Positions 34,495-43,323 of a stretch of 64,000 nucleotides of DNA are shown here, piece by piece. The notes below the pieces were generated by a model, which saw only the letters and a list, made by a program, of their open reading frames with translations, was not told the DNA's origin and did no database searches. The translations under genes were made by a program, and so were the position numbers. The stretch comes from Nocardioides sp. zg-1308 (GTDB taxonomy: Bacteria > Actinomycetota > Actinomycetes > Propionibacteriales > Nocardioidaceae): assembly GCF_013155375.1 (NCBI RefSeq), contig NZ_JABJQY010000002.1, forward strand, positions 620,001 through 684,000, read 5' to 3'. How positions within the stretch are numbered: position 1 is the first letter of the stretch; each line of letters starts with the position of its first letter.

Positions 34495-34775
34495 GCGCGT
34501 CCCGCCTCGTGGGCGACCTCGGAGACGGAGTGGTCCTCGACGTGGACCTCGTAGTCCTCGATCACCGGGTTGGACAGCAGCGTCTCGGCCACCCGGTCGA
34601 TGTCGGCGAGCACCTCGGCGGTGATCTCGCCGTCGACCTGGAGCTCGAACCGCTTGCCCTGCCGGACGTCGGTGACGAGGTCGAACCCGAGGCGGGGCAG
34701 TGCACCGAGCACCGCCTTGCCCTGCGGGTCGAGGATCTCGGGCTTGGGCATGACGTCGACGACGACTCGGGCCAC
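34491..34775 (-). CDS. purS: Phosphoribosylformylglycinamidine synthase subunit PurS
   Basis: 94 residues. Small dimeric subunit that bridges PurL and Pur[20 protein letters not shown] and the FELQVDGE strand match PurS. The GTG start at 34775 has AGGAG upstream. First gene of the purS-purQ-DUF3817 unit; divergent from the DUF72 gene. Confidence 0.96.
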   Translation of the reverse strand: MARVVVDVMPKPEILDPQGKAVLGALPRLGFDLVTDVRQGKRFELQVDGEITAEVLADIDRVAETLLSNPVIEDYEVHVEDHSVSEVAHEAGRA

Positions 34776-34925
34776 GGAGTGCTCCTGGGGACGGGCGGAG
34801 GTGGGCGGCACCGATTCTAGTGAGCCTGGGCGCCATCTCGGGCATCGGGCATGCCCGCGGACGAGCCGGGTACCCGGTACGGCGAGCAGAGGACGCAGGA
34901 CGCAGGACGGGCGACGGGAGTCGGC

Positions 34926-35753
34926 ATGGCGCGGGTCGGCATCTCGGGGTGGCGCTACGCCGGCTGGCGCGGCCGCTTCTACCCGCCCGGGCTGCCGCAG
35001 CGCGCCGAGCTCTCCTACGTCGGCCAGCGCATGTCCACCGTCGAGGTGAACGGGTCGTTCTACTCCCTGCAGCGACCGTCGAGCTGGGCCTCCTGGGCCG
35101 AGCAGGTGCCCGACTACTTCGTGCTGTCCGTGAAGGGCCCCCGCTTCATCACGCACATGAAGAAGCTGGTCGACGTCGAGGCGCCGCTGGGGACGTTCCT
35201 CGCCTCCGGCGTCCTCTCCCTCGGACAGCGCCTCGGTCCGATGCTGTGGCAGCTGCCGCCCAACCTCGGCTTCCACCCGGACCGGCTCGCGGGCTTCTTC
35301 GACCTCCTCCCCCGCACCACCGGCGAGGCCGCCGCGTACGCCGCCGCGCACCACGACGCCACCAAGCTCAAGGAGCCGGCCGCCACGACCACCCCGGTCG
35401 ACCGGCCGCTCCGGCACGTCCTCGAGGTGCGGCACCGGTCGTTCCGCACGCCGGAGTTCTGCGAGCTGCTGCGCGCCCACGACATCGGCATGGTGGTCGC
35501 CGACTCCGCGGGCACGTGGCCGATGTTCGACGAGGTCACCAGCACGGTGGCGTACGTCCGGCTGCACGGCGACACCGAGCTCTACGCCAGCGGCTACTCG
35601 GAGGCCGCGCTCGACCAGTGGGCCGCCAAGGTCCGGGCGTGGGAGGCCGACGGGCTCGACGTCTACGTCTACTTCGACAACGACGCCAAGGTCCATGCGC
35701 CCTTCGACGCCATCGCGCTGCAGGAGCGGCTGGGGATCACCCCGTCCGGCTGA
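34926..35753 (+). CDS. DUF72 family protein
   Basis: 275 residues from ATG 34926, which has GGGAG 6 nt upstream; the in-frame ATG at 34851 would add 25 residues outside the family. [21 protein letters not shown] and the [25 protein letters not shown] and YVRLHGD segments are the DUF72 (YecE-like TIM-barrel) signature. The biochemical role of the family is not established. Divergent from purS; ends three bases before a convergent membrane gene. Confidence 0.92.
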   Translation: MARVGISGWRYAGWRGRFYPPGLPQRAELSYVGQRMSTVEVNGSFYSLQRPSSWASWAEQVPDYFVLSVKGPRFITHMKKLVDVEAPLGTFLASGVLSLGQRLGPMLWQLPPNLGFHPDRLAGFFDLLPRTTGEAAAYAAAHHDATKLKEPAATTTPVDRPLRHVLEVRHRSFRTPEFCELLRAHDIGMVVADSAGTWPMFDEVTSTVAYVRLHGDTELYASGYSEAALDQWAAKVRAWEADGLDVYVYFDNDAKVHAPFDAIALQERLGITPSG

Positions 35754-35756
35754 GCC

Positions 35757-35942
35757 TCACCCGCGGCGACGCGCCGCGACGATGACCAGGCCGACACCGA
35801 GCCCGGCCAGCAGCGGGCCGAGGACCGCCCAGATGCTCTGGTCGGTCATCGGGCTGCCCTCGAGGTAGCCGAGGCCCTGGAACGTCCAGACGGCACCGAC
35901 CAGCACCATCGCGACGCCGAGCGCGACGAGCAGCGCGCGCAT
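35757..35942 (-). CDS. Small two-helix membrane protein
   Basis: 61 residues: hydrophobic helix about 3-23, a short polar loop with YLEGSPMTDQ, then a second helix to the basic tail AARRRG. The ATG at 35942 shares one base with the acyl-CoA ligase stop (TGATG), so translation is coupled. No family recognised; a membrane partner for the ligase is possible. Confidence 0.7.
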   Translation of the reverse strand: MRALLVALGVAMVLVGAVWTFQGLGYLEGSPMTDQSIWAVLGPLLAGLGVGLVIVAARRRG

Positions 35943-37525
35943 CAGCTCAGCTCGCGCTTGAGGATCTTGCCGGTCGCGGTCATCGGGAGGGCGTCGACGA
36001 ACTGGACGACGCGGGGGTACTTGTAGCCCGCCATCTGCTCCTTGCCCCACTCCACCAGCTCGTCCTCGGTCACCGTGGCGCCGTCGTTGCGGATGACGAC
36101 GGCCTTGATCTCCTCGCCGTGGCTCTCGTGGGGCACGCCGATGACGGCCGCGAGCGAGACGTCCGGGTGGGTCAGCAGGACCTCCTCGATCTCGCGCGGG
36201 TAGACGTTGTAGCCGCCGCGGATGATCATGTCCTTGGACCGGTCGACGATGTAGTACCAGCCGTCGGCGTCCTTGCGGGCGAGGTCGCCCGAGCGGAACC
36301 AGCCGTCGACGATCGCCTCGGCGGTGGCGTCGGGGCGGCCGTGGTAGCCCTTCATGATGTTGGGGCCCTTGATCGCGATCTCGCCGACGACCTTCTCGGG
36401 GTCCTCGCCGTCCTCCGCGTCCCGCAGGTCCTCGCGCACCCCGGGCTCGGGACTGATCAGCTTCATCTCCACGCCCGGGATCGGCTTGCCGATCGAGCCG
36501 ACGCGCGCGGGCTCGCCCCAGACCGAGAAGCTCGAGACGGGCGAGGTCTCGGACAGGCCGTAGCCCTCGAGGATGGTCACGCCGAAGCGGCGCTCGAACT
36601 CCTTGTGCACCTCCACGGGCAGCGCGGAGCCGCCGGCCGCCGCGACCCGCAGCGTGTCGGCGAGCTTCTTCACGTCGACGCCGGAGTCGTCGAGGGCGCC
36701 CAGCAGGCCCCAGTACATCGTCGGCACCCCCGCGAAGAAGGTGACGTCCTCCTTGTCCATGAGCGCCAGCGCCGGACCCGCTTCGAACCGCGGCAGCAGC
36801 ACGACCGTGCCGCCGAACGCGAAGCCGGCGTTCATGATCACGGTCTGGCCGAAGGAGTGGAACAGCGGCAGCACGCAGAGCAGCGTGTCGGGGTCGTCCG
36901 CGTCGGCGCCGAACAGCGCGTCGCTGACGAGGGCGTTGGAGATCATGTTGCGGTGCATGAGCTCGGCGCCCTTGGGCTGGCCGGTGGTGCCGGACGTGTA
37001 GAGGATGACGGCCGTGTCGTCGGCGCCGACCTCGCGCGTCTCGAAGACCGGCGACTGGCCCTTCAGGGCCTGGCCCAGCGTCTGCGCCCCCTCGATGGGC
37101 GACTCGGCGGCCGGGTCGGCGGTGATCACGAAGAAGTGCTCGCACCCGTCGGTCTGCTCGAAGCCGGCGTGACCCTCGGCCCCGATGGGGAGCTCGGGGG
37201 TGCCCTGGAAGCAGAAGTAGGCCTTCGCGTCGGAGTCGTCGAGGTGGTAGGCCACCTCGCGGCCCTTGAGCAGGACGTTGAGCGGCACGACGGTCGCCCC
37301 GGCCTTGAGGATGCCGTAGTAGACGATCGGGAAGTAGGGCAGGTTCGGGCAGCTCAGCGCCACCTTGTCGCCCGCCTCGATGCCGCGCGAGACCAGCAGG
37401 TTGGCCACCTGGTTGGCTGCGGCGTCCACCTGCGCGTAGGTGAGCCGGGTGTCGCCCAGCACCACCGCCGTACGGTCGGGGTGCGCCTGCGCGGAGCCTT
37501 CGAGGAGCGAGGAGAGGTTGGCCAT
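35942..37525 (-). CDS. Long-chain fatty-acid/AMP-dependent acyl-CoA ligase
   Basis: 527 residues. ATP-dependent activation of a fatty or aromatic acid to its CoA thioester. The P-loop motif YTSGTTGQPKG (about 176-186), EGYGLSETSPV, GWFRSGDLARKD and RGGYNVYPREIEE appear in order, with catalytic Lys520 in TATGKILKREL. Medium/long-chain FadD-like length. Chain-length preference cannot be read from sequence. It is coupled to the small membrane protein downstream. Confidence 0.94.
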   Translation of the reverse strand: MANLSSLLEGSAQAHPDRTAVVLGDTRLTYAQVDAAANQVANLLVSRGIEAGDKVALSCPNLPYFPIVYYGILKAGATVVPLNVLLKGREVAYHLDDSDAKAYFCFQGTPELPIGAEGHAGFEQTDGCEHFFVITADPAAESPIEGAQTLGQALKGQSPVFETREVGADDTAVILYTSGTTGQPKGAELMHRNMISNALVSDALFGADADDPDTLLCVLPLFHSFGQTVIMNAGFAFGGTVVLLPRFEAGPALALMDKEDVTFFAGVPTMYWGLLGALDDSGVDVKKLADTLRVAAAGGSALPVEVHKEFERRFGVTILEGYGLSETSPVSSFSVWGEPARVGSIGKPIPGVEMKLISPEPGVREDLRDAEDGEDPEKVVGEIAIKGPNIMKGYHGRPDATAEAIVDGWFRSGDLARKDADGWYYIVDRSKDMIIRGGYNVYPREIEEVLLTHPDVSLAAVIGVPHESHGEEIKAVVIRNDGATVTEDELVEWGKEQMAGYKYPRVVQFVDALPMTATGKILKRELS

Positions 37526-37557
37526 GGCGCCAACCTACTCAGGCCGCGTGACGCCCG

Positions 37558-37998
37558 TCACGCACCGCCGCGCGCCTCGAGGATCCGCCCCGCCTTGCGG
37601 AGGTCGGCGGCGATCGCGGCCGAGGCCATCAGTCCCGCCGCGCCGGCCGGCAGCGACCACAGGCCGCGGCCGGCGACCTCGCCGGTGGCGCGCACCCGGC
37701 AGCCGCCGGGCCGCTCGGTGAAGTGCAGCTCGAGGGTCGCGCTGACCCCGCGCCAGTGGCCGCGCTCGGCCCACACCCGGAAGGGCGTCAGCACGGTCGT
37801 CTCCATGTGGGGTCGTACGCCGACGGCCGTGCGCTCGCGCCACGTTTGGCCGAGGTGCGGCTCCTCGTCGGCCGGCACCTCGACGGACAGCAGGGAGGAC
37901 TGCCACTCCGGGCGGTTGCGCGGGTCGCAGAGGTAGCGGAACGCCTCCGCGGCGGGGACCGACATCTCGACCGTGGCCGAGATCGTGCGTGCGCTCAC
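37558..37998 (-). CDS. SRPBCC (START-like) family protein
   Basis: 146 residues. The segment [24 protein letters not shown] is the classic N-terminal START-like signature (polyketide cyclase/dehydrase type), followed by a beta-sheet region and a C-terminal helix. The GTG start at 37998 overlaps the purC stop as GTGA. Ligand unknown. It is related in fold, not closely in sequence, to the protein at 17337-17813. Confidence 0.85.
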   Translation of the reverse strand: MSARTISATVEMSVPAAEAFRYLCDPRNRPEWQSSLLSVEVPADEEPHLGQTWRERTAVGVRPHMETTVLTPFRVWAERGHWRGVSATLELHFTERPGGCRVRATGEVAGRGLWSLPAGAAGLMASAAIAADLRKAGRILEARGGA

Positions 37999-38888
37999 CA
38001 GGTCTCCCCGGTCAGCAGCTCGTAGGCCTCGACGTAGCGCGAGCGCGTGCGCTCGACGACGGCGTCGGGGAGCGGCGGCGGCGCCTCGCCGGAGGACCGG
38101 TCCCACCCGGACTCGCCGGTCAGCCAGTCGCGCACCACCTGCTTGTCGTACGACGCCTGGGCGCGGCCCGGCTGCCACGCGTCCGCCGGCCAGAAGCGGC
38201 TCGAGTCGGGCGTGAGCACCTCGTCGGCGAGGATCGTCGTGCCGTCGGCCCGCCTGCCGAACTCCAGCTTGGTGTCGGCGAGGAGGATCCCGCGGTCCCT
38301 CGCGATGTCGTGGGCCCGGTCGTAGACCTCCATGGTCAGCATCCGCAGCTCGGCTGCGGCGTCGTCGCCGACCGCCTCCACGACGGCCTCGTAGTCGACG
38401 TTCTCGTCGTGGTCGCCGAGGTCGGCCTTCGTGGCGGGGGTGAAGATCGGCTCGGGCAGGCGGCTGCCGTCCTGGAGGCCGGCCGGCAGCGGGATGCCGC
38501 ACACCTCGCCGGATCGCTGGTAGTCGAGCAGCCCCGACCCGGTCAGGTAGCCGCGCGCCACGCACTCGACCGGGAACATCTCCAGCCGCTCGCAGACCAC
38601 GGCCCGTCCGGCCACGGCGGCGGGCACGTCGGTCGAGACGACGTGGTTGCCGACCAGCCCGTCGAGCTGCGCGAACCACCACAGCGACATGCGGGTGAGG
38701 ATCTCGCCCTTGTCGGGGATCGTCGTGTCGAGGACGAAGTCGTAGGCCGAGATCCGGTCGCTCGCGACCATGAGCAGGCGACCCTCGTGCTCGCCTGCGT
38801 CGATGCGGTAGAGGTCGCGCACCTTGCCCGAGTGGACGTGGGTGGCGCCCTCGATCACCGAGGCGGCGGGGATGTTGAGGTCGGCCAC
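37995..38888 (-). CDS. purC: Phosphoribosylaminoimidazole-succinocarboxamide synthase PurC
   Basis: 297 residues. ATP-dependent joining of CAIR and aspartate to [18 protein letters not shown] near the start, [24 protein letters not shown] and DTKLEFGRR are the SAICAR-synthetase motifs. Length fits the longer (non-B. subtilis) type. GTG start at 38888. It leads a two-gene coupled unit with the SRPBCC protein. Confidence 0.97.
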   Translation of the reverse strand: MADLNIPAASVIEGATHVHSGKVRDLYRIDAGEHEGRLLMVASDRISAYDFVLDTTIPDKGEILTRMSLWWFAQLDGLVGNHVVSTDVPAAVAGRAVVCERLEMFPVECVARGYLTGSGLLDYQRSGEVCGIPLPAGLQDGSRLPEPIFTPATKADLGDHDENVDYEAVVEAVGDDAAAELRMLTMEVYDRAHDIARDRGILLADTKLEFGRRADGTTILADEVLTPDSSRFWPADAWQPGRAQASYDKQVVRDWLTGESGWDRSSGEAPPPLPDAVVERTRSRYVEAYELLTGETW

Positions 38889-38904
38889 GCGAGGAGCCTA
38901 GCCC

Positions 38905-39456
38905 TCACGCGCGGTGCAGCCACCAGCTCATCCGGCGCGTCATCCACGGGAGGAAGACGTACGTCATGAGCGGGGTCATCACCGAGGTCACCAGCACCAC
39001 GCGCGGCACGAGCGGCCAGCCCGAGATGGTGCGCGAGGCGACGAAGTTGGCGAGCAGGCTCAGCGGCAGGAAGACCATGGAGATGACGACCATCTGCTTC
39101 CAGCGGGGCGGCGGCACGGGGGCGGCGCTGAGCGACTCGACCGACGCCGGCTCGTCGAACCAGCCCTCGATGCCCGTCCGCCGCTCGCGGCGCCTCTCCT
39201 CCACGCTCCCCTGCGCGGCCTCGAGCCACCACGCCCGCTGCGGGGAGGCCTCCCACGCGGCGAGCGAGTCGGTGTCGGCGAAGCGGTAGAGCATGTGCCA
39301 GTCGGCCGAGTCCTCGCTCGGCCGCACCCACCCCGAGCCGAGGAAGCCGTCGAACCGCTCCGCCAGCGACGTCCCGGCCTGCACCCACGCCAGCATCTCG
39401 CTGGAGCGCGACGGGTCGACGTGGCGGGTCACGGACACGGTGACGGGGGCGGTCAT
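38905..39456 (-). CDS. Antibiotic-biosynthesis-monooxygenase (ABM) domain fused to two membrane helices
   Basis: 183 residues. The N-terminal 100 are an ABM/dimeric alpha-beta barrel domain (SVTRHVDPSRSSEMLAWVQAG; WHMLYRFADTDSLAAWEAS; RTGIEGWFDEP). Two membrane segments follow (VVISMVFLPLSLLANFV and VVLVTSVMTPLMTYVFLPW). ABM folds are usually soluble haem- or quinone-handling enzymes, so membrane tethering suggests a redox or lipid substrate. Start ATG 39456. It lies 16 bp upstream of purC on the same strand. Confidence 0.82.
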   Translation of the reverse strand: MTAPVTVSVTRHVDPSRSSEMLAWVQAGTSLAERFDGFLGSGWVRPSEDSADWHMLYRFADTDSLAAWEASPQRAWWLEAAQGSVEERRRERRTGIEGWFDEPASVESLSAAPVPPPRWKQMVVISMVFLPLSLLANFVASRTISGWPLVPRVVLVTSVMTPLMTYVFLPWMTRRMSWWLHRA

Positions 39457-39549
39457 GCGCCCAGTGTCGGGCGATCGACGGCGCGCGGCGAAGCCGACGA
39501 CGACGAGATCCCGGCCACGTGGCCCGTGGCGCACGATTGTGCAGTGACC

Positions 39550-39561
39550 TAGTCTACAAAC
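39550..39561. promoter_or_regulatory. Shared 12-mer TAGTCTACAAAC (first copy)
   Basis: Lies 27 bp before the sulfotransferase start and 93 bp before the divergent ABM gene. It differs by one base from TAGTCGACAAAC at 41453-41464, which lies 11 bp before the propeller gene. The AT-rich core stands out in this GC-rich window. A common promoter or regulator site is possible. Confidence 0.35.
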
Positions 39562-39587
39562 ACACCCTTGCCACCCCCGGAGCCACC

Positions 39588-40580
39588 ATGACCCGAGCCC
39601 CGCGTCCCGACTTCCTCGTCATCGGCGCCCCCAAGGCCGGCACCACCGCGCTGCACGCGGCGCTCGCCCAGCACCCGGACGTCTTCGTCACCGACCCCAA
39701 GGAGCCGAAGTACTGGCTCTGCGACGGCGCACCTCCGCCGGCGTGGTGCGGGCCCGGCGACAAGCACTCGCAGCAGGAGTGGATCTGGCGCGCCGATCGC
39801 TACTTCCGGCTGTTCGAGCCCGCTGCCGACCACCAGGTGCGCGGCGAGAGCACGCCCTTCTACCTCTGGAGCCGCGGAGCCCACCGGCGCATCGCCGAGG
39901 ACCTCCCCGAGGTGAGGCTCGTCGCCGTGGTCCGCGATCCCATCGACCGCGCCTACAGCAACTGGATGCACCTCTGGTCCGACGGCCTCGAGCCCGTCTC
40001 GGACTTCGCCACCGCGCTCGAGCGCGAGGACGAGCGGGTCCGCGCGGGCTGGGCGCCGTTCTGGCGCTACCGCGAGCTCGGCCGCTATGGCGAGCAGCTC
40101 CAGCACCTCCACCGCTACGTCGACCCGCAGCGGATCCTGGTGGTCCGCTACCGCGACCTCGTCGACGAGCCGCGAGCGACGGTCGACCGGGTGAGCCGGT
40201 TCCTCGGCATCCGCGAGGGGCTCGTGGAGTCGATCCCGCGCGACAACTCGCGCGGGTTCGTCCCGCCGGGGTGGCGCCCCAAGGTCTTCGGGCCGGTCGT
40301 GCGGAGCGGCGCGCGCCTCGGCCAGTTCGCGCCGCCCCAGGTGTGGCGACGCCTCCACCCGCTGTCGATCGGCCTGCTGAGCGACCACGCCGAGGCCGCC
40401 CGGCCGAGGCTCGACGCCGTGCACCGCCAGCGGCTGGTGGACACGTACGCCGACGACATCGGCCTGCTGAGCGAGCTCACCGGTCAGGACTTCGAGGACT
40501 GGCTCTCACCCGAGAGCCGCGGCTCCTACGCGGAGCGGGCCGGCAGCGCGACGGTGACGTCGATCAGCGCACGCAGGTGA
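39588..40580 (+). CDS. Sulfotransferase
   Basis: 330 residues. Transfers sulfate from PAPS to a hydroxyl or amine. The 5'-phosphosulfate loop is GAPKAGTTAL (13-22) and the 3'-phosphate motif is RDPIDRAYSNW (116-126). It resembles heparan-/NodH-type bacterial sulfotransferases. Start ATG 39588, preceded by GGAG. No PAPS-synthesis genes are visible nearby. Its last 17 bases overlap the convergent propeller gene. The acceptor is unknown. Confidence 0.92.
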   Translation: MTRAPRPDFLVIGAPKAGTTALHAALAQHPDVFVTDPKEPKYWLCDGAPPPAWCGPGDKHSQQEWIWRADRYFRLFEPAADHQVRGESTPFYLWSRGAHRRIAEDLPEVRLVAVVRDPIDRAYSNWMHLWSDGLEPVSDFATALEREDERVRAGWAPFWRYRELGRYGEQLQHLHRYVDPQRILVVRYRDLVDEPRATVDRVSRFLGIREGLVESIPRDNSRGFVPPGWRPKVFGPVVRSGARLGQFAPPQVWRRLHPLSIGLLSDHAEAARPRLDAVHRQRLVDTYADDIGLLSELTGQDFEDWLSPESRGSYAERAGSATVTSISARR

Positions 40581-41442
40581 CGAGGTCGTGCGCGCCGTCG
40601 TCGCGCGCGGCCTCGACGTAGTAGCGGACCCGACCGTCCGGCAGCGGCACGGCGGTGGCGTAGCGGAAGGCCCCGTCGGAGTGCGGCGAGGCGATCGGCG
40701 GGTGGTCGAGGCGGGTCACGGTGGTCCCGTCCCAGGTCGCCACCCCGGTGGTCTCGAACCAGTTGGACTCCGCGTCCGGGCGACCGTCGTAGAGCACCGT
40801 CCCGTCGGGCAGGACCGCGCTGACCCGTGCCCCGCGCGCGTCCCACTCACCGTCGCGGCCGGCCAGCACCTCGCCGTGGTCCTCCCACGCGAGACCGTCG
40901 GGGCTGGTGAGCCGCCGGGTCGTCATGCGGTCCTCGTGGCCGGGCTCGTCGAGCGGGTGGCAGCACAGCCACATCTCGTAGCCGTCGTCGCCCACGGTGA
41001 TGACCGGGTCCTTCACGCCGGTGTGCGCGTCACCCTCGTGCACCCGTCGGCGTACGCCGTCGGCGAGCGCCTCCACGGTGTCGGCCGTGAGGCTGTCGAC
41101 CCACCAGTGCTTGGAGCCCGGCGTCGCGCACGAGAGGTAGAGCCTCCACCCGCCCTCGCGGAGCGGCACGAGCACGGGGCGCTCGAACGACTCGGCACCG
41201 AACGCCTCCCGCGCCACCTCGGCGACGGGCTCGAAGGCGACGCCGTCGGTCGAGCGGGCCACCACGACGGCGACGCCGCGGCCGTCGGTGAGCGGACGTC
41301 GCACGCGCCAGGTGAGCCAGAAGACTCCGTCGACCAGGACGGCGCTCGCCGCGCCAGCCCAGTTGCCGGCGCCGGGGCCCGGCGCGGGCACCACGACCTC
41401 GACGTCGTCGTAGGAGGGCAGGGTCGCGGTGGCCGTGGTCAT
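40564..41442 (-). CDS. Five-bladed propeller glycoside-hydrolase-like protein
   Basis: 292 residues, no signal peptide. KDPVITVGDDGYEMWLCCHP, RSTDGVAFEP, SPDGLAWEDHG and RVRYYVEAARDD are the recurrent DPxV, S-D-G and Y-x-E elements of GH43/GH32/GH130-like propellers. Whether the general acid and base are intact cannot be judged without structure. It overlaps the convergent sulfotransferase by 17 bp, and the two may act on the same glycan; this is inference from position. Confidence 0.75.
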   Translation of the reverse strand: MTTATATLPSYDDVEVVVPAPGPGAGNWAGAASAVLVDGVFWLTWRVRRPLTDGRGVAVVVARSTDGVAFEPVAEVAREAFGAESFERPVLVPLREGGWRLYLSCATPGSKHWWVDSLTADTVEALADGVRRRVHEGDAHTGVKDPVITVGDDGYEMWLCCHPLDEPGHEDRMTTRRLTSPDGLAWEDHGEVLAGRDGEWDARGARVSAVLPDGTVLYDGRPDAESNWFETTGVATWDGTTVTRLDHPPIASPHSDGAFRYATAVPLPDGRVRYYVEAARDDGAHDLVTCVR

Positions 41443-41452
41443 GTGGCCACGA

Positions 41453-41464
41453 TAGTCGACAAAC
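41453..41464. promoter_or_regulatory. Shared 12-mer TAGTCGACAAAC (second copy)
   Basis: Begins 11 bp upstream of the propeller gene start (41442). The CAAAC end also forms an inverted repeat with GTTTG at 41472-41476. It matches the 39550 element at 11 of 12 bases. Confidence 0.35.
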
Positions 41465-41493
41465 CCAGTCGAGTTTGGCGACCCGCGAGGAGA

Positions 41494-41763
41494 TCAACCG
41501 GTGACGTCGAACGAGGCAGCACCGGTGGGGGTGGCCGGGCGCACGGCGACGTCTGCGACCCGGGCGGTCGAGGGGCCCGTCGCGCACCAGGCCGCCAGCG
41601 CGTCCACGGCGTCGTCCTCGCCCTCCGCGTGCAGGAGCACCGAGCCGTCGGGCTCGTTGCGCACCCATCCGGTGACGCCGAGCGAGCGGGCCCGCTCCTG
41701 CGTGTACCACCGGAACGAGACGCCCTGGACCCGTCCGGTCACCCGCGCCTGTATCGCCTTCAT
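41494..41763 (-). CDS. acyP: Acylphosphatase
   Basis: 89 residues, the family's usual length. Hydrolyses acyl phosphates in the cytosol. The catalytic pair is visible: Arg18 in GRVQGVSFRWYTQ and Asn36 in GWVRNEPDG. ATG 41763. Stands alone, divergent from the DHA2 exporter. Confidence 0.93.
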   Translation of the reverse strand: MKAIQARVTGRVQGVSFRWYTQERARSLGVTGWVRNEPDGSVLLHAEGEDDAVDALAAWCATGPSTARVADVAVRPATPTGAASFDVTG

Positions 41764-41843
41764 GCCCCCATCATGCGACCTTCGACGAACGTTTCCCGGA
41801 CCAAAGTCCGAGCGCCGTGGGGCCCGGTGGCAGGCTGGCGACG

Positions 41844-43298
41844 ATGACCCAGCGCGAGCAGGCGGACGGCGCCGCCACCGACGAGCCGGCGTACGAGCCG
41901 GACCCACGCCGCTGGCGGGTGCTCGCGGTGTCCCTCGTGGTGGGCTTCATGTCGCTGCTCGACGTCACCATCGTCAACGTCGCGGTCCCCTCCATCCGCG
42001 CGAGCCTCGAGACGTCCGCGGCCACCATCCAGTGGGTCGTCTCCGGCTACGCCCTGGCGTTCGGCATGACCCTCGTCGCGGGCGGGCGGCTCGGTGACGC
42101 GCACGGGCGACGCCGGATGATGACGATCGGCCTGGTCGGCTTCATCGTCTCGAGCGCCGCCGTCGGGCTCGCGCCCAACGCGGCGGCCATCGTCGTGGCC
42201 CGGCTGGCGCAGGGCGCCAGCGCCGGCCTCCTGACGCCGCAGAACTCGGGCCTCATCCAGCAGCTGTTCCGCGGCGAGGAGCGCGGCCGCGCCTTCGGCA
42301 TGTTCGGCTTCACCGTGGCGGTCGCCTCGGCGACGGGTCCGTTGATCGGCGGGGCGCTGATCGGCCTGCTCGGCGAGGAGAACGGCTGGCGGTCGCTCTT
42401 CCTCATCAACGTCCCGATCGGTCTGGTGGCGCTGGTGCTGATCCGGCGGCTCGTGCCGGACAACGACGCCGGGACCGCGGGCGCCGACGCGACCGAGCGC
42501 GACACCCGTGTCGACCTTCCGGGCGCCCTGCTGCTCGGCCTCACCGTCCTGTCGGTGCTCTACCCGCTGATCAGCCTGGAGGCCGGGGCCGGCCTGCCGC
42601 TGCTGCTCTTGCTCGCCTTCCCGCCCCTGGCCTGGGCCTTCGTGCGCTGGGAGGTGCGCACCGTGCGCCTCGAACGGCCGCCGCTGCTCGACGTGTCGCT
42701 GCTGCGCGGCCTGCCCGGCTACGCCAACGGCCTGCTCGTCGGGACGCTCTACTTCACCGGGTTCACCGGCATCTTCCTCGTGCTCTCGGTGCACCTCCAG
42801 GACGGCGAGGGCTTCTCGCCGCTGCAGGCCGCGCTGCTGATGACGCCGTTCGCGGTCGGCGCGGCGACCACCTCGCCGCTCGCGGGCCGGCTCGTCGGGC
42901 GCATCGGGCGCCGGATCACGCTGCTGGCGCTGTCGGTGATGATGACCGGCACGGCCCTCGCGGCCTGGCTGGTCACGTCACCGTCCGACTCGCTGTGGTG
43001 GACCCTCGCCCCCGCGATGTTCCTCGCCGGCGTGGGCGGTGGCGGGGTGATCTCGCCCAACTTCACGCTCACCCTCGCCGAGGTGCCGCCCCGGATGGGC
43101 GGCGCCGCGGGCGGGGCGCTGCAGACCGGCCAGCGCATCGGGTCCGCGCTGGGGGCGGCCCTGCTGATGACCGTCTACCAGGCCGTCAGCTCGGTCGCGT
43201 CGGCGCCGGTCGCCGCGCGCTCGGCCCTGCTCGCCGCGCTCGCCGTGCTCGCGGTCGCCCTCGCTGCCGCCGTACGGTCCTGGCGGCTCGGGGACTGA
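41844..43298 (+). CDS. DHA2-family MFS exporter
   Basis: 484 residues with about 14 membrane segments. MSLLDVTIVNVAVPSI in the first helix and GGRLGDAHGRRR in loop 2-3 are typical of DHA2 (EmrB/QacA-type) drug:H+ antiporters. Start ATG 41844. No dedicated regulator is adjacent. It converges on purB with a 25-bp gap. Substrate unknown. Confidence 0.9.
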   Translation: MTQREQADGAATDEPAYEPDPRRWRVLAVSLVVGFMSLLDVTIVNVAVPSIRASLETSAATIQWVVSGYALAFGMTLVAGGRLGDAHGRRRMMTIGLVGFIVSSAAVGLAPNAAAIVVARLAQGASAGLLTPQNSGLIQQLFRGEERGRAFGMFGFTVAVASATGPLIGGALIGLLGEENGWRSLFLINVPIGLVALVLIRRLVPDNDAGTAGADATERDTRVDLPGALLLGLTVLSVLYPLISLEAGAGLPLLLLLAFPPLAWAFVRWEVRTVRLERPPLLDVSLLRGLPGYANGLLVGTLYFTGFTGIFLVLSVHLQDGEGFSPLQAALLMTPFAVGAATTSPLAGRLVGRIGRRITLLALSVMMTGTALAAWLVTSPSDSLWWTLAPAMFLAGVGGGGVISPNFTLTLAEVPPRMGGAAGGALQTGQRIGSALGAALLMTVYQAVSSVASAPVAARSALLAALAVLAVALAAAVRSWRLGD

Positions 43299-43323
43299 CC
43301 GCAGCCGGGCCGGAGAGCCTGGG

